From positions 36,633 to 100,632 of the forward strand of contig OMWS01000005.1 in the NCBI GenBank assembly GCA_900314825.1: DNA of 64,000 nt. The letters run 5' to 3'. This document shows positions 9,020 through 17,715 of the stretch, in pieces. The notes under the pieces were generated by a model. That model ran no database searches, was not told where the DNA came from, and worked only from the letters and a program-made list of their open reading frames with translations. The DNA is from an uncultured Veillonellaceae bacterium. GTDB lineage: Bacteria > Bacillota > Negativicutes > Selenomonadales > Selenomonadaceae. Positions within the stretch are counted from its first letter, which is position 1. The number at the start of each line of letters is the position of its first letter. The translations under genes and the position numbers were made by a program.

Positions 9020-10282
9020 TCAGTCTTTCGAGCCTGCGACCCAACGCAGTCCCCAGTCAAACGCCTGGTCCATCATGCGGTGGCCCTCGAAAAAGCGCAC
9101 GATTTTTTCGACGCTGAAGTTATCGCCGCCAACGTTCTCAAGGAGCGCAATCGCGCACATCGGGTCGTCGGAGCCGTATTCATCCATGCGCACGATGATA
9201 TCCGGACTGCCCGGGCATTTCACCGTCACGACGCCATCCGCCTGCTTCCAGTTCGCGACGCCTTCGTAAATGAACGTATAAACGAGGATGCGGCGGATGT
9301 CCGACGCTTTGCGGCCGTTGACGCGCAGCGTCTCGCCACCAACGCTTTCGCCCGTACGGTCGTCGCCGTCCAGCGCGATATACGGCGGGTAGTCGAGGCT
9401 GCCAAACGAATTGCCGAGCGCTTGCACGGCGCCTTTCGTGCCGTCCTTGAGCTCGAAGAGACAGCCGAGGTCGAGGTCGATGGCGCCGCCCCCGGAATTT
9501 CCGCCGCCGAAGAACGACGAGAAGAAGCCGCCCGAGGACTGCCCGCCGCCCTGATGCCAGTTGAGATTGATGACGATCTCGCCGAGCTTCGTGCCCTGCT
9601 TCTTGACGAGGCTGACCTTCTGCCCTTTGCGGAGCTCGACCTTCTTCGGCATCGGCTGCGGCTGGGGTTTTGGCGCGGGGCGCGGCGCCGGAGCCGGCGC
9701 GGGCGATGGGCGTCCGCCGCCCTGACTGCCTGAGACCTCGAGGCCGAAGCTCTTGCAGAGCGCTTCGAGGCCGCCGCGGTAGCCATTGCCGATGGCATTG
9801 AATTTCCACATCCCCTTGTAGCGATAGATTTCGCCGACGACGATGGCGGTCTCGCCCTGGAGGCCACCGTCTACATCGTAGCGCACGAGTTCTTCGCCCG
9901 TGTCCTCATCGCTGACGCGCAGGTAGATCCCCTGCACCTGTCCGAATTGCTGGCGGCGCGTCTCAGGATCGTAAATCGTCGCTGTGAATGGAATGCGCTG
10001 CACGGCATCCGGTACGACGGGCAAATCGATGAGCATCTGCGCAGCGTCGCCGCCCGACGGCCGCTGTACCATCTCGACGCTGCCCGTGATGTGACGCGCA
10101 TTGCCGTAGAAGATGAACTCGCTGTCCCCCGCCGCTTTGCCATCCGCGCCGAGCAGGAACGCGGCCGCATCGATGTCTACGCCCTGCGGTGCGCGCCAGC
10201 CGAGGCTGATGACGAGATGGCGGAGGTTCGGGCACGTTTTGGTGAGATCTGCTTTTCCGCCTTTCCGCAGAGCCATACTCAC
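9020..10282 (-). CDS. terA: TerD-TerA fusion protein
   Basis: 420 residues from a GTG at 10282 with GGGAG nine bases upstream; an ATG two codons on is an alternative. Residues 1-190 form a TerD domain (GVDIDAAAFLL). A proline/alanine linker of repeated PAPAP type spans about 193-215. The C-terminal half is a second TerD-like domain of TerA type (AIDLDLGCLFEL, VYTFIYEG). The first domain lacks the GEGEGDDE segment, having GGDAAQ instead, and the second has a different acidic loop (DGDDRTGES), so calcium binding may differ from TerD. It starts within two bases of the Ca-ATPase stop. Confidence 0.85.
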   Translation of the reverse strand: MSMALRKGGKADLTKTCPNLRHLVISLGWRAPQGVDIDAAAFLLGADGKAAGDSEFIFYGNARHITGSVEMVQRPSGGDAAQMLIDLPVVPDAVQRIPFTATIYDPETRRQQFGQVQGIYLRVSDEDTGEELVRYDVDGGLQGETAIVVGEIYRYKGMWKFNAIGNGYRGGLEALCKSFGLEVSGSQGGGRPSPAPAPAPRPAPKPQPQPMPKKVELRKGQKVSLVKKQGTKLGEIVINLNWHQGGGQSSGGFFSSFFGGGNSGGGAIDLDLGCLFELKDGTKGAVQALGNSFGSLDYPPYIALDGDDRTGESVGGETLRVNGRKASDIRRILVYTFIYEGVANWKQADGVVTVKCPGSPDIIVRMDEYGSDDPMCAIALLENVGGDNFSVEKIVRFFEGHRMMDQAFDWGLRWVAGSKD

Positions 10283-10283
10283 A

Positions 10284-12917
10284 TCAATCGTCTCCCTTCA
10301 CGAGCATCTTGCGCACGAGGTCCACAGGGATGACGGAGAACGCGAGCAGCAGCACAAAGCCCCACTCGCCGGCCGTCAGGCCGTAGCAGCGCAGCACGGC
10401 GCCGCCGAGATAGACCATGAGCACCTGCACGACGGCGATGATGCCCATGACGCGCAAAAAGCCTTTGTTCTGCGTGATGTTGTCGAAGAGGTTCTTCTGC
10501 TCCGTGCGCGCGTTGAACGCGTTGAAGACGGAGAAGAAAATGAAGAACGCGAAGTAGCCCGTCATGAGGTATTTGCCCTCGGGGTCTGCGCGGAACGCGT
10601 CCGCCGCAAGCGGACAGAGGATGAAGAACATGCTGAGCGCGAACGACCACACGGCGCCCGTGCCGATGGACGTCGCCATGTAGCGACTGATGATGTTCTC
10701 GTCGCGGCGCTTCGGTTTTTCCTGCATGTAGCGCTGGAGCGCCGGCTCGCCGCCAAACGCGAGAGCCGCGAGCGTATCCATGACGAGGTTGACCCAGAGG
10801 ATCTGCGTGATCGTCAGCGGATTGTCATGGCCGAGGAGCGGCAACACAAACGAGATCATGACAGCACCGACATTGATCGTCAGCTGGAAGATGATGAATT
10901 TGCGGATGCTGTTGAAAATCGTGCGACCATAGAGGATGGCGCGCTCGATGGAGTGGAAGTTGTCATCGAGGATGACGATCTCACTCGCTTCCTTCGCGAC
11001 CTCCGTGCCGCCGCCCATGGCGAAGCCGACGTCCGCCGCCTTGAGCGCTGGGCTATCATTGACGCCGTCGCCCGTCATGCCGACGACGAGGTTCATGGAT
11101 TGCGCGATGCGCACGAGACGGCTCTTGTCGGACGGCAGCGCACGCGCCACAACGCGCAGGTGCGGCAGTTTCTTCTTGACTTCTTCGTCACTGAGCGCCG
11201 CGAGCTCGTCCGACGTCATGGCGATGTCGCTGTCCGTCTGCAGGAGCCCCGCTTCGCGCGCGATGGCCGATGCCGTGTTCAAGCGGTCGCCCGTGATCAT
11301 GACGACCTGCACGCCCGCTTCATGTACCTCGCGGATGGCATCGATGGACTCGGGGCGCACTTCGTCGCGGATGCCGACGGCACCGACGAACGTCAGTCCC
11401 GTCTCCGGCAATTCTGCCGGCATCTTGCCATCGACGACAGCAAGCGCGAGCACGCGGATCGCGCGGCCGGCGAGCTCATCGAGGCGCGCGTCGATGGCTT
11501 TGGCATCCGTGAGCGGCTGACGGCTGCCGTCCGCGTCGATATACGACGTGCAGCGGCCAAGGATCTTTTCCGGTGCCCCCTTGACGAGTGTACCATCATA
11601 AGGCCCCGTGATTTCCGCCAGCGAATACTTGTTGCGGCTGTTGAACGGCAAGCTGTCCGTCACCTGCGCGTCCTGGCCAGCCTGCGAATCTTTGATATAC
11701 TCGAACAGGGCGCGCTCCGTCATATTGCCGCCGACGGCGACGCCGTCCGTGATGACCGCGCTCGTGTTGTAGCGCACGACGAGGTCCGTCCACTTCGCCA
11801 GACCTGCCGTGAGGTCTTGGAATGCTGCATACTGCTTGCCCGTGCCATCGACAAACGCAACGGCTTCCAGCTGGCCCTTCGTAATCGTGCCCGTCTTATC
11901 ACTGAAGAGGAGATTCAAGCTGCCAGCCGTCTCGATGCCCGAGACCTTGCGCACGAGGACATTGTCTTTGAGCATCTTGCCCATGTTTTGCGCCGAGACA
12001 ATGGCGATCATGAGCGGCAGGCCTTCCGGCACGGCCATGACGATGATGATGACAGCGAGGATGACGGCATCGACGAGGTTGCTGCCGATGGCCATGAGAT
12101 TGCCGCAATATGCCGCGATCGCCGCGCCGTCAAAACCATTGGCGATGACGATGCGGTCGAACATGTAGGCGAGCGCGATGGCCACGCCACCGATGTAACC
12201 AAACTTGCTGATATCGCCTGCGAGCTTGCTGAGCTTGATCTTGAGCGGCGTATCGCGATCTTCACTGCTCTGCAGCTCGCTCGCGATGCCGCCGTAGACC
12301 GTCTGATCGCCAACGGTCTTCACCACCATGATCGCATTGCCGTCACAGACGACGGAGCCACGGAAAATCTTGTGCGCATCGAGGAAGTCACGGCTCTCGG
12401 CGCTCGCCTGGTCATCCGCGGCCGTCGGCGTCTTTTCCGCTTCCTTCGCTTCACCGTTCAATACCGATTGGTCGACGCGGATCGTACCATCGACGAGGAT
12501 GCCATCCGCTGGGACCTTGTCACCGGTCTGCACAAGCACGTAATCGCCGACGACGAGGTCATCGATCGGGATCTCGATGAGCTTGCTTTCGCGATACACC
12601 TTGCAGCGAATCATCGAAGCTTCTTCCTGAAGTTTGCGGAACGCCGTCTCATTTTGGTATTCCGAATACGTCGAGACAAACGTCGCAAGGATGACAGCGA
12701 TGGCGATGCCGACCGCCTCATACCACTCCGTCTGTCCCATGAGGACAAAGATGACATCGATGATGAGCGCGACGCAGAGGATCTTGATGATCGGGTCGTC
12801 AAAATTCCCCTTGAACTTTTCCCAGAACGTCTCAGACGCTTGCTCTGTAATGGCGTTTGAGCCGTACTGTTCGCGCGAGGCACGCGCTTCTGCTTCGGTT
12901 AATCCCTTGATCTCCAT
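10284..12917 (-). CDS. Calcium-transporting P-type ATPase, PMCA-like
   Basis: 877 residues, a typical length for type II P-type ATPases. The phosphorylated aspartate is D340 in SDKTGT. The M4 ion-site motif VPEGLP is at 296-301, GDGVND lies in the hinge, and WVNLVMDTLAALAFG in M6 resembles plasma-membrane calcium ATPases. The usual TGES motif of the actuator domain reads NGEA at 154-157, but the catalytic glutamate is kept. It should pump calcium out of the cytoplasm, fitting the calcium-binding TerD proteins around it. It is translationally close to both neighbours. Ion specificity is inferred from motifs. Confidence 0.9.
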   Translation of the reverse strand: MEIKGLTEAEARASREQYGSNAITEQASETFWEKFKGNFDDPIIKILCVALIIDVIFVLMGQTEWYEAVGIAIAVILATFVSTYSEYQNETAFRKLQEEASMIRCKVYRESKLIEIPIDDLVVGDYVLVQTGDKVPADGILVDGTIRVDQSVLNGEAKEAEKTPTAADDQASAESRDFLDAHKIFRGSVVCDGNAIMVVKTVGDQTVYGGIASELQSSEDRDTPLKIKLSKLAGDISKFGYIGGVAIALAYMFDRIVIANGFDGAAIAAYCGNLMAIGSNLVDAVILAVIIIVMAVPEGLPLMIAIVSAQNMGKMLKDNVLVRKVSGIETAGSLNLLFSDKTGTITKGQLEAVAFVDGTGKQYAAFQDLTAGLAKWTDLVVRYNTSAVITDGVAVGGNMTERALFEYIKDSQAGQDAQVTDSLPFNSRNKYSLAEITGPYDGTLVKGAPEKILGRCTSYIDADGSRQPLTDAKAIDARLDELAGRAIRVLALAVVDGKMPAELPETGLTFVGAVGIRDEVRPESIDAIREVHEAGVQVVMITGDRLNTASAIAREAGLLQTDSDIAMTSDELAALSDEEVKKKLPHLRVVARALPSDKSRLVRIAQSMNLVVGMTGDGVNDSPALKAADVGFAMGGGTEVAKEASEIVILDDNFHSIERAILYGRTIFNSIRKFIIFQLTINVGAVMISFVLPLLGHDNPLTITQILWVNLVMDTLAALAFGGEPALQRYMQEKPKRRDENIISRYMATSIGTGAVWSFALSMFFILCPLAADAFRADPEGKYLMTGYFAFFIFFSVFNAFNARTEQKNLFDNITQNKGFLRVMGIIAVVQVLMVYLGGAVLRCYGLTAGEWGFVLLLAFSVIPVDLVRKMLVKGDD

Positions 12918-12947
12918 AGGCTCTCCTCTCTAAAAAAGCTCTTTTAC

Positions 12948-14441
12948 TTAGTCCATAGCCTCCATCACGACACCATCCGCATCCTCCGTCGCCAGGAACG
13001 CACGCCCTGGCGTGAGACAGACCGCCTGCCCTGGCGGTACGAGCCGCCCGCCTGGCGAACGCATCCCCGTGAGCGAATGATTCACGAGATACCATGCACC
13101 GCCTTGATGTGACACATAGGCCATCATCGCGCGATCCTGCACCTTTTCATCCGGGAACACGCCCGCATGGAAATGCCACGCAAACAGCGGCATCTGATCG
13201 TACACATTGATGACTTGGCGCGTGATCCATTGACCGCGCCGCCCATTCATCTTTTGCCGGATGCGCAAATGCATCACATCGTGCGGTTCCATGCGCGTCC
13301 CGCAGAACGGGCAGACGGGATCGCCGCCATACGGCAGTGGGAACCAATGTGCTGGGCAATCAGGATTTGCACAGGGCTCGAGCAAATCCCAAGCGTGGAC
13401 GAGCGCCTTTTCCCACTCGAGCGCCGACGGCCGTTCCTCCGGATGATGCAATCCATCGCAAAAGGCACGCAAAAAGAGGCGCTCGAGCTCCGGTCCGAGA
13501 TCGTGAATCGTGACCTTGAGGTCGTCCGGACGATTCGTTTGATCCTTCGGATCTTCGATGAATGTCGCCTGCGGCCCGTACATGAGAAAATCGTCTTCCT
13601 CCGGCGAGGCGGTACTGTAGACTTTCGGCCCTTCGAGCGGATGCCGGTGCAACAGATATTGATAAATGAGCACAGGCATCGCGAAAAGGTCCGTCTTGAT
13701 GCACGGCAGCGCACGACCGGGATCGTCCATCGGGAGCTCCATCGTCTCGAGGACTTCCGGCGCGATATACCCCTTCGTGCCCGCGACCTCGGGCGGGAAC
13801 AGCCCCGGCACGACGAGCGAATCGATGTCGATGACGACGCAGCGGCCGCCTTTCGGATCGATGAGCACGTTGTTCTCTGAAAGATCGGAATGCGACAGCC
13901 CCGCCTGATGCATGCGACGTACGGCGCGCGCGAGCAAAATGGAAATGGAAAGCATCGAGCGGAAATCGCCTTTTTCCTCGTCACGCAAATATTTGCTCAC
14001 GCGTGGCGACGTAAACCAACGGCTCTTCTTGTCCTTGCCCGCAAGGTCAAGTGCCTCGACCTCCGACGCATCTTTGTCAAAGAAAAATTGTTTTGGGTAC
14101 GTCGGGCAGACGATGCCAAATTCCGGCTGCTCGACGAGCGCGTAGGGCCAACAATAAAGGTCATCGAAATATTTCGCCGTAGCCTCCGTATTGCCCGCTG
14201 CGCCGCCTGCCGCCGCGGAACGCGTCGGATTGTACGCGCTGATGATTTTTTCGAGTCGCTTGTGCATTTCCGGATCTTCCGCGTCTTCCGGCTTGTTGAA
14301 AAACTGGATGACGTAAGATTTGTCCGGTGCAAAAAACGTATGCTTCATGCCGCCGCGCGGCGGGTTCTCTGTGACGATGTACGGGAGTACCGTGCCATCG
14401 GTGAGGACGGCCTGCGCTTCTTTCTTCTTTTTTTTGCTCAT
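12948..14441 (-). CDS. Divergent serine/threonine kinase-like protein with zinc ribbon and FHA-like tail
   Basis: 497 residues. The C-lobe is recognisable: HSDLSENN at 184-191 stands for HRDLKxxN, VIDID at 203-207 replaces the DFG region, and GTKGYIAPEV at 221-230 is the activation-loop end. The expected N-lobe lysine in a VAIK-like strand is not obvious (YVIQFF at 43-48). A four-cysteine zinc ribbon (CANPDC, CPFC) lies near 358-380. The last 70 residues look like an FHA-type beta-sandwich (WYLVNHSL, VPPGQAVCL). Coupled by ATGA to the phosphatase gene, it probably forms a phospho-switch with it. Catalytic activity is uncertain. Confidence 0.8.
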   Translation of the reverse strand: MSKKKKKEAQAVLTDGTVLPYIVTENPPRGGMKHTFFAPDKSYVIQFFNKPEDAEDPEMHKRLEKIISAYNPTRSAAAGGAAGNTEATAKYFDDLYCWPYALVEQPEFGIVCPTYPKQFFFDKDASEVEALDLAGKDKKSRWFTSPRVSKYLRDEEKGDFRSMLSISILLARAVRRMHQAGLSHSDLSENNVLIDPKGGRCVVIDIDSLVVPGLFPPEVAGTKGYIAPEVLETMELPMDDPGRALPCIKTDLFAMPVLIYQYLLHRHPLEGPKVYSTASPEEDDFLMYGPQATFIEDPKDQTNRPDDLKVTIHDLGPELERLFLRAFCDGLHHPEERPSALEWEKALVHAWDLLEPCANPDCPAHWFPLPYGGDPVCPFCGTRMEPHDVMHLRIRQKMNGRRGQWITRQVINVYDQMPLFAWHFHAGVFPDEKVQDRAMMAYVSHQGGAWYLVNHSLTGMRSPGGRLVPPGQAVCLTPGRAFLATEDADGVVMEAMD

Positions 14442-16177
14442 GCGCCTGCCTCCCGCACGGCCACGACGAGCGTGCGATCATCTGCTGAGGAACGCACCGT
14501 GTAATTGTCGAGCCATTTCGCGATGCGCTGCTGGATAGGATCATCCGGCGCGATGTCCGCGTCTGCCGACAGCATGGCGAGTTTCCGCTGATCCGTCCAA
14601 TAGGACGCGAGCGCGTCCTCCGTCGGCGCGAAGCGCCGCGTGTAATGGAGTGCGACCTCCACAGTCTTGTCATTGACCCATGGGAAAGCGACAGGCTTGA
14701 TTTTGCGCAGACTGCGCCGCTCCTCGAGCGCGCCTTCGAACGTGCTGGGTTCTGCGCCGAGCATGTCTTTCGGTGGCAGCAGGACACCATTCGCGAGCAA
14801 GTCGCAATAGAGGCGGCGCATCTCCTTTTCATTCGGGAAATAATCGTCCGCGACACCGTCCGTCATCGCGAAGATGTGCGTGACATGCCCGCGATAGAGC
14901 ATCGTGCGATTCTGGAGCGCCGCCATCTCCGTCACGCGGTCGGAGACGAGAAATTCCGTCTCGCCCACGTACTCGCCGCTGTCCGGCTTGCCGAGCAAGC
15001 GCTGTGCTTTGTCAAAGGGTGCGGTCGCGTCGATGGCGGCAATCATGCCATCACCGATCTGGCAGGATAGGACGAGCGTGTCGCCCGTCGTGCCGGCAGG
15101 GAGGGCAAGCGCCACCAGCAGGGTAGAAGAAAAGTCCGCGAGCGTGAGGTCACGATGGAGAATTTCCGCATAACGTGGCTGCTTTGCGCGCGCCTTGTAC
15201 GCATCCTCCACGGCTGCGCGGGCATCCCGCATCGCCTGTTGGAGTGCCTGTACGAGCGGTTGCACCGATGTCTGGAACGCCACACGGTCCGTTGCTTCAC
15301 CGAATGGCGCAAAGAACGCCTCCGGCGTGTCGCAGGACGCGGAAAGCTCCGCCAGCTTCTCCTTCAAGGATTTCACAGCCTGCTCCGAAGCGGCGTACGC
15401 GCCGACACGCGAGAAATGCTTCGAGCCCGCGCCGTCCGCGACGGCGATGAGCTGGATGCGGCCAAGTGCGTCGATGGCGAACCAATCGTCGGAGTTCGTG
15501 CCTTCGTGCTTGTGCTTCTTGCCGCGCACACGCGCGCCGTACATCTCGCCAGACGACGTCTTCAGCTGCATGGCATACGTCTCCGTCTTCCGATCCGGCT
15601 CGACCGATTCGTCCGGCACAGGCTTGTACTGCCAAAGCATCGCCGTATGGCGAAGCACGTCATCGTCCGAGAGCGGTTGCGGCGCCGGTTCTGGTGCAGA
15701 CGGTTGCGCTGGCGATGCGGCAGGTTCTACAGAAGCGGCAGGCATCGCCGGCGCCTCTGCCGGTTTTGGCGAAGGCACAGGCATTTCCTGTGTCTCTGCC
15801 GGTTTTACAGGGGCGGCAGCAACTTTCTGCGCCTCTATCGTTTTGACCGGAGCCGCAGCCGTTTCCTGCGCCTCTAATGGTTTTACAGGAGCAGCAGCCG
15901 TCGCCTGCACGTCCGCTGGTTTCACTGGGGCCGCAGCGACTTCTTGCGTCTCCGCTGGTTTCACCGAAGCCACAGACACCGCCTGCACATCCGCCTTTTT
16001 TGACGGGATGACTGCCGTTTCCTGCACATCCGGCACGATGACAAACGTCCGCGTTTTAAGCAGCGTCACGTCTGGCGGCATGGCGGCGTGCACGTCCACA
16101 TGACGCTGCCGCACGTCATTCATGATGACTTTCGTCGTCCGGATGGGGATCTGATAGCCCGTCTGGTCCTGCTCCAT
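14438..16177 (-). CDS. PP2C-family protein phosphatase with N-terminal 13-residue repeats
   Basis: 579 residues. The catalytic part, about 225-500, shows PP2C metal-binding motifs: DDWFAID at 230-236, VADGAGS at 247-252, CQIGDGMIAAI, and AMTDGVADDY. The first 60 residues are of unknown fold. Residues 59-162 consist of eight 13-residue repeats, best seen as VKPAETQEVAAAP, giving an extended proline/alanine-rich arm. The ATG has GGAGGG upstream, and the gene ends inside the kinase start codon (ATGA). It probably reverses phosphorylation by the neighbouring kinase; this pairing is inferred from context. Confidence 0.87.
   Translation of the reverse strand: MEQDQTGYQIPIRTTKVIMNDVRQRHVDVHAAMPPDVTLLKTRTFVIVPDVQETAVIPSKKADVQAVSVASVKPAETQEVAAAPVKPADVQATAAAPVKPLEAQETAAAPVKTIEAQKVAAAPVKPAETQEMPVPSPKPAEAPAMPAASVEPAASPAQPSAPEPAPQPLSDDDVLRHTAMLWQYKPVPDESVEPDRKTETYAMQLKTSSGEMYGARVRGKKHKHEGTNSDDWFAIDALGRIQLIAVADGAGSKHFSRVGAYAASEQAVKSLKEKLAELSASCDTPEAFFAPFGEATDRVAFQTSVQPLVQALQQAMRDARAAVEDAYKARAKQPRYAEILHRDLTLADFSSTLLVALALPAGTTGDTLVLSCQIGDGMIAAIDATAPFDKAQRLLGKPDSGEYVGETEFLVSDRVTEMAALQNRTMLYRGHVTHIFAMTDGVADDYFPNEKEMRRLYCDLLANGVLLPPKDMLGAEPSTFEGALEERRSLRKIKPVAFPWVNDKTVEVALHYTRRFAPTEDALASYWTDQRKLAMLSADADIAPDDPIQQRIAKWLDNYTVRSSADDRTLVVAVREAGA
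15692..16003 (-). repeat. In-frame 39-bp tandem repeat, eight copies, in the phosphatase gene
   Basis: Eight successive 13-codon units (312 bp = 8 x 39) encode the linker arm of the PP2C protein. Units two to five are the most alike (VKPAETQEVAAAP, VKPADVQATAAAP, VKPLEAQETAAAP, VKTIEAQKVAAAP); the first and the last three are degenerate. Because the period is a multiple of three, copy-number changes would keep the frame, so length variation between strains is plausible. Confidence 0.85.
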
Positions 16178-16206
16178 GCAACGCCCTCCTCTCCGTTTTC
16201 TTTCGA

Positions 16207-16854
16207 TCAGGGAACGACCGTAAAGCCCTGCGGCGGCGGCGGGAGCTCGATATTGCTGCCCGGCTTCGCGTCAAGGCTCTTCGACGACATCTTGATCGAG
16301 CCCGACACCCACTGGAAGAATTTCGCGAGGTCTCCTGCGGACAGGCTGTTCATCATGAGGACGTTCGGCGTGAGACGCTTCAGGCACGTCGTGTCCGCGC
16401 CTGCACCTGCCGCGCAGGCGATGATGTTCGCAGCCTTCAGCGTCTTGATGCTCTCCACCTGACGGTCGAATTCTTCCGTGTCCGTCGGCATGCCGTCCGT
16501 CAGAATAAAGACGAGCGGGCGCCAATCGCCCTTCTGCTCCGGCGTGTTCTTGCGCACTTCGCGATCGATGCACTCGCGCAAGACGGCAAGTGCGCCACCG
16601 AGCGACGTCGCGCCGCCCGCCTCAAGCTGCGGCTCTTTGAAGAGCATGAGCTCCGTGAGTTGCGTCGTCTGCTTTGCCTGGCTCGCGAACGTGATGACGG
16701 AAAGGTACGCCGTCTCAAGCGCCTGCGGGTCGCCGCGCAATTCCGACAGCAGCGCCTTCACGCCCTGTCGCACCGCCTCGATCGGCTCGCCCATCATCGA
16801 GCCCGAACAATCCAAAAGCAAATAAACCGGCAAGCGGCGTACATAATCTCCCAT
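16207..16854 (-). CDS. terY: TerY-like von Willebrand factor A protein
   Basis: 215 residues. The metal-ion-dependent adhesion site is complete: DCSGSM at 15-20, GGATSLGG near 80 for the threonine, and LTDGMPTD near 117-124. Length and the NIELPPPP tail fit TerY, a cytoplasmic VWA protein that travels with PP2C and kinase genes in Ter clusters. It is the first gene of the operon, 48 bases after the predicted transcription start, with GGAGG before the ATG. It probably acts as a metal-dependent scaffold for the phospho-signalling pair downstream. Confidence 0.9.
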   Translation of the reverse strand: MGDYVRRLPVYLLLDCSGSMMGEPIEAVRQGVKALLSELRGDPQALETAYLSVITFASQAKQTTQLTELMLFKEPQLEAGGATSLGGALAVLRECIDREVRKNTPEQKGDWRPLVFILTDGMPTDTEEFDRQVESIKTLKAANIIACAAGAGADTTCLKRLTPNVLMMNSLSAGDLAKFFQWVSGSIKMSSKSLDAKPGSNIELPPPPQGFTVVP

Positions 16855-16908
16855 GGGAATCCCTCCTGAAAATTCTTAAATAAAGTGAACTTTGCTCACG
16901 ATGTTTTT

Positions 16909-16937
16909 ATTATAGCCAATTTTCCTGTGATTGTAAA
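16909..16937 (-). promoter_or_regulatory. Sigma-A promoter of the Ter operon
   Basis: Read on the minus strand, TTTACA (16932-16937) and TATAAT (16909-16914) are separated by exactly 17 bases. The -10 box is perfect and the -35 box matches five of six. The start site would fall near 16902, giving a leader of about 48 bases before terY. The surrounding 160 bases are AT-rich. No operator palindrome was recognised. Confidence 0.8.
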
Positions 16938-17028
16938 CCGCAAAGCATCTCATTTCATCGTTTCTCTCTAAATCATATATAACATTTTACAAAATATGCC
17001 TCCCATGCAAAAAACTTGACATCCTGCG

Positions 17029-17076
17029 AAAACACACAAAAACCGCTCGTCCGTATGGGTTCGTACGGACGAGCGG
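17029..17076 (-). terminator. Rho-independent terminator after the terC transcript
   Basis: A perfect 13-bp stem (17043-17055 with 17064-17076) and an 8-base loop, followed in the minus direction by a T-rich run TTTTTGTGTGTTTT. It lies ten bases after the stop of the membrane-protein gene and separates that transcript from the Ter operon promoter. Confidence 0.92.
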
Positions 17077-17085
17077 CTGGGGGAC

Positions 17086-17697
17086 TTACCGGTATTCGAG
17101 ATTGCGGTTTGCGTTTCTCACTTCTTCGCTGACAGGCAACGACGCTTCGTAGCGGCGGATGATGACGCTTGTCGTCAGGACGCCGGCGAGCAGCACGATC
17201 GCCGCGAGGAGAATGACACGCGCAGCATTGTCATCGCTGTCCCCATCGCCGAGGACGCCGCCGAGGCCTTGCTGCACGCTGTCGAGCGCTGGGCCAAAGC
17301 TCTGGACGGCGTTGTACGTGTTGTACGCCGTCGCGAACGTGTTCCAGCCGGCGACGCCGAGGTTCATGAGCGAACGGTCACGCGCCGCCGTGATCCACGA
17401 CTGAATCGTGATGATGATGGCCGAACCGATGAGTGGGACGACGATCATCACGTACATGAGGTTCAAAAGCACGCCGAGCATCGCCGCAGGGAGATACCCC
17501 GTCGAGACAGCGATATAGCCAACGATGAACGCATAGACGTACGTGAAGCCGATGGCCGACTGGATGGCGCCGGCCCAGACAACGAGGCGGATCCAGCCGC
17601 CAATCGCCTTCGACTCCGCCCACACGCGGCCAACGCTACGAGCGTTGAAGAAACTAATGACGAGGTTGAGTACGAGGACAAGGAGTAACATGCCCAT
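17086..17697 (-). CDS. Membrane protein co-transcribed with terC, function unknown
   Basis: 203 residues with about four hydrophobic segments: near 2-15, 38-62 and 70-100, and a final one near 165-185, with a charged cytoplasmic tail (RNANRNLEYR). A polar, glycine/serine-rich stretch with DGDSDDN lies just before the last segment. I do not recognise a family. The ATG has AAAGGA nine bases upstream and follows the terC stop by only 18 bases, so it belongs to the terC operon and should share its manganese-riboswitch control. It may assist TerC in metal export or assembly; this is inference only. Confidence 0.8.
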   Translation of the reverse strand: MGMLLLVLVLNLVISFFNARSVGRVWAESKAIGGWIRLVVWAGAIQSAIGFTYVYAFIVGYIAVSTGYLPAAMLGVLLNLMYVMIVVPLIGSAIIITIQSWITAARDRSLMNLGVAGWNTFATAYNTYNAVQSFGPALDSVQQGLGGVLGDGDSDDNAARVILLAAIVLLAGVLTTSVIIRRYEASLPVSEEVRNANRNLEYR

Positions 17698-17715
17698 AAA
17701 ATCAAGTCCTTTCTA

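Noticed and set aside
10113..12860. 915-codon plus-strand frame opposite the calcium ATPase
   Set aside because: Shadow of the P-type ATPase; no motif or plausible start, while the minus frame has all P-type motifs.
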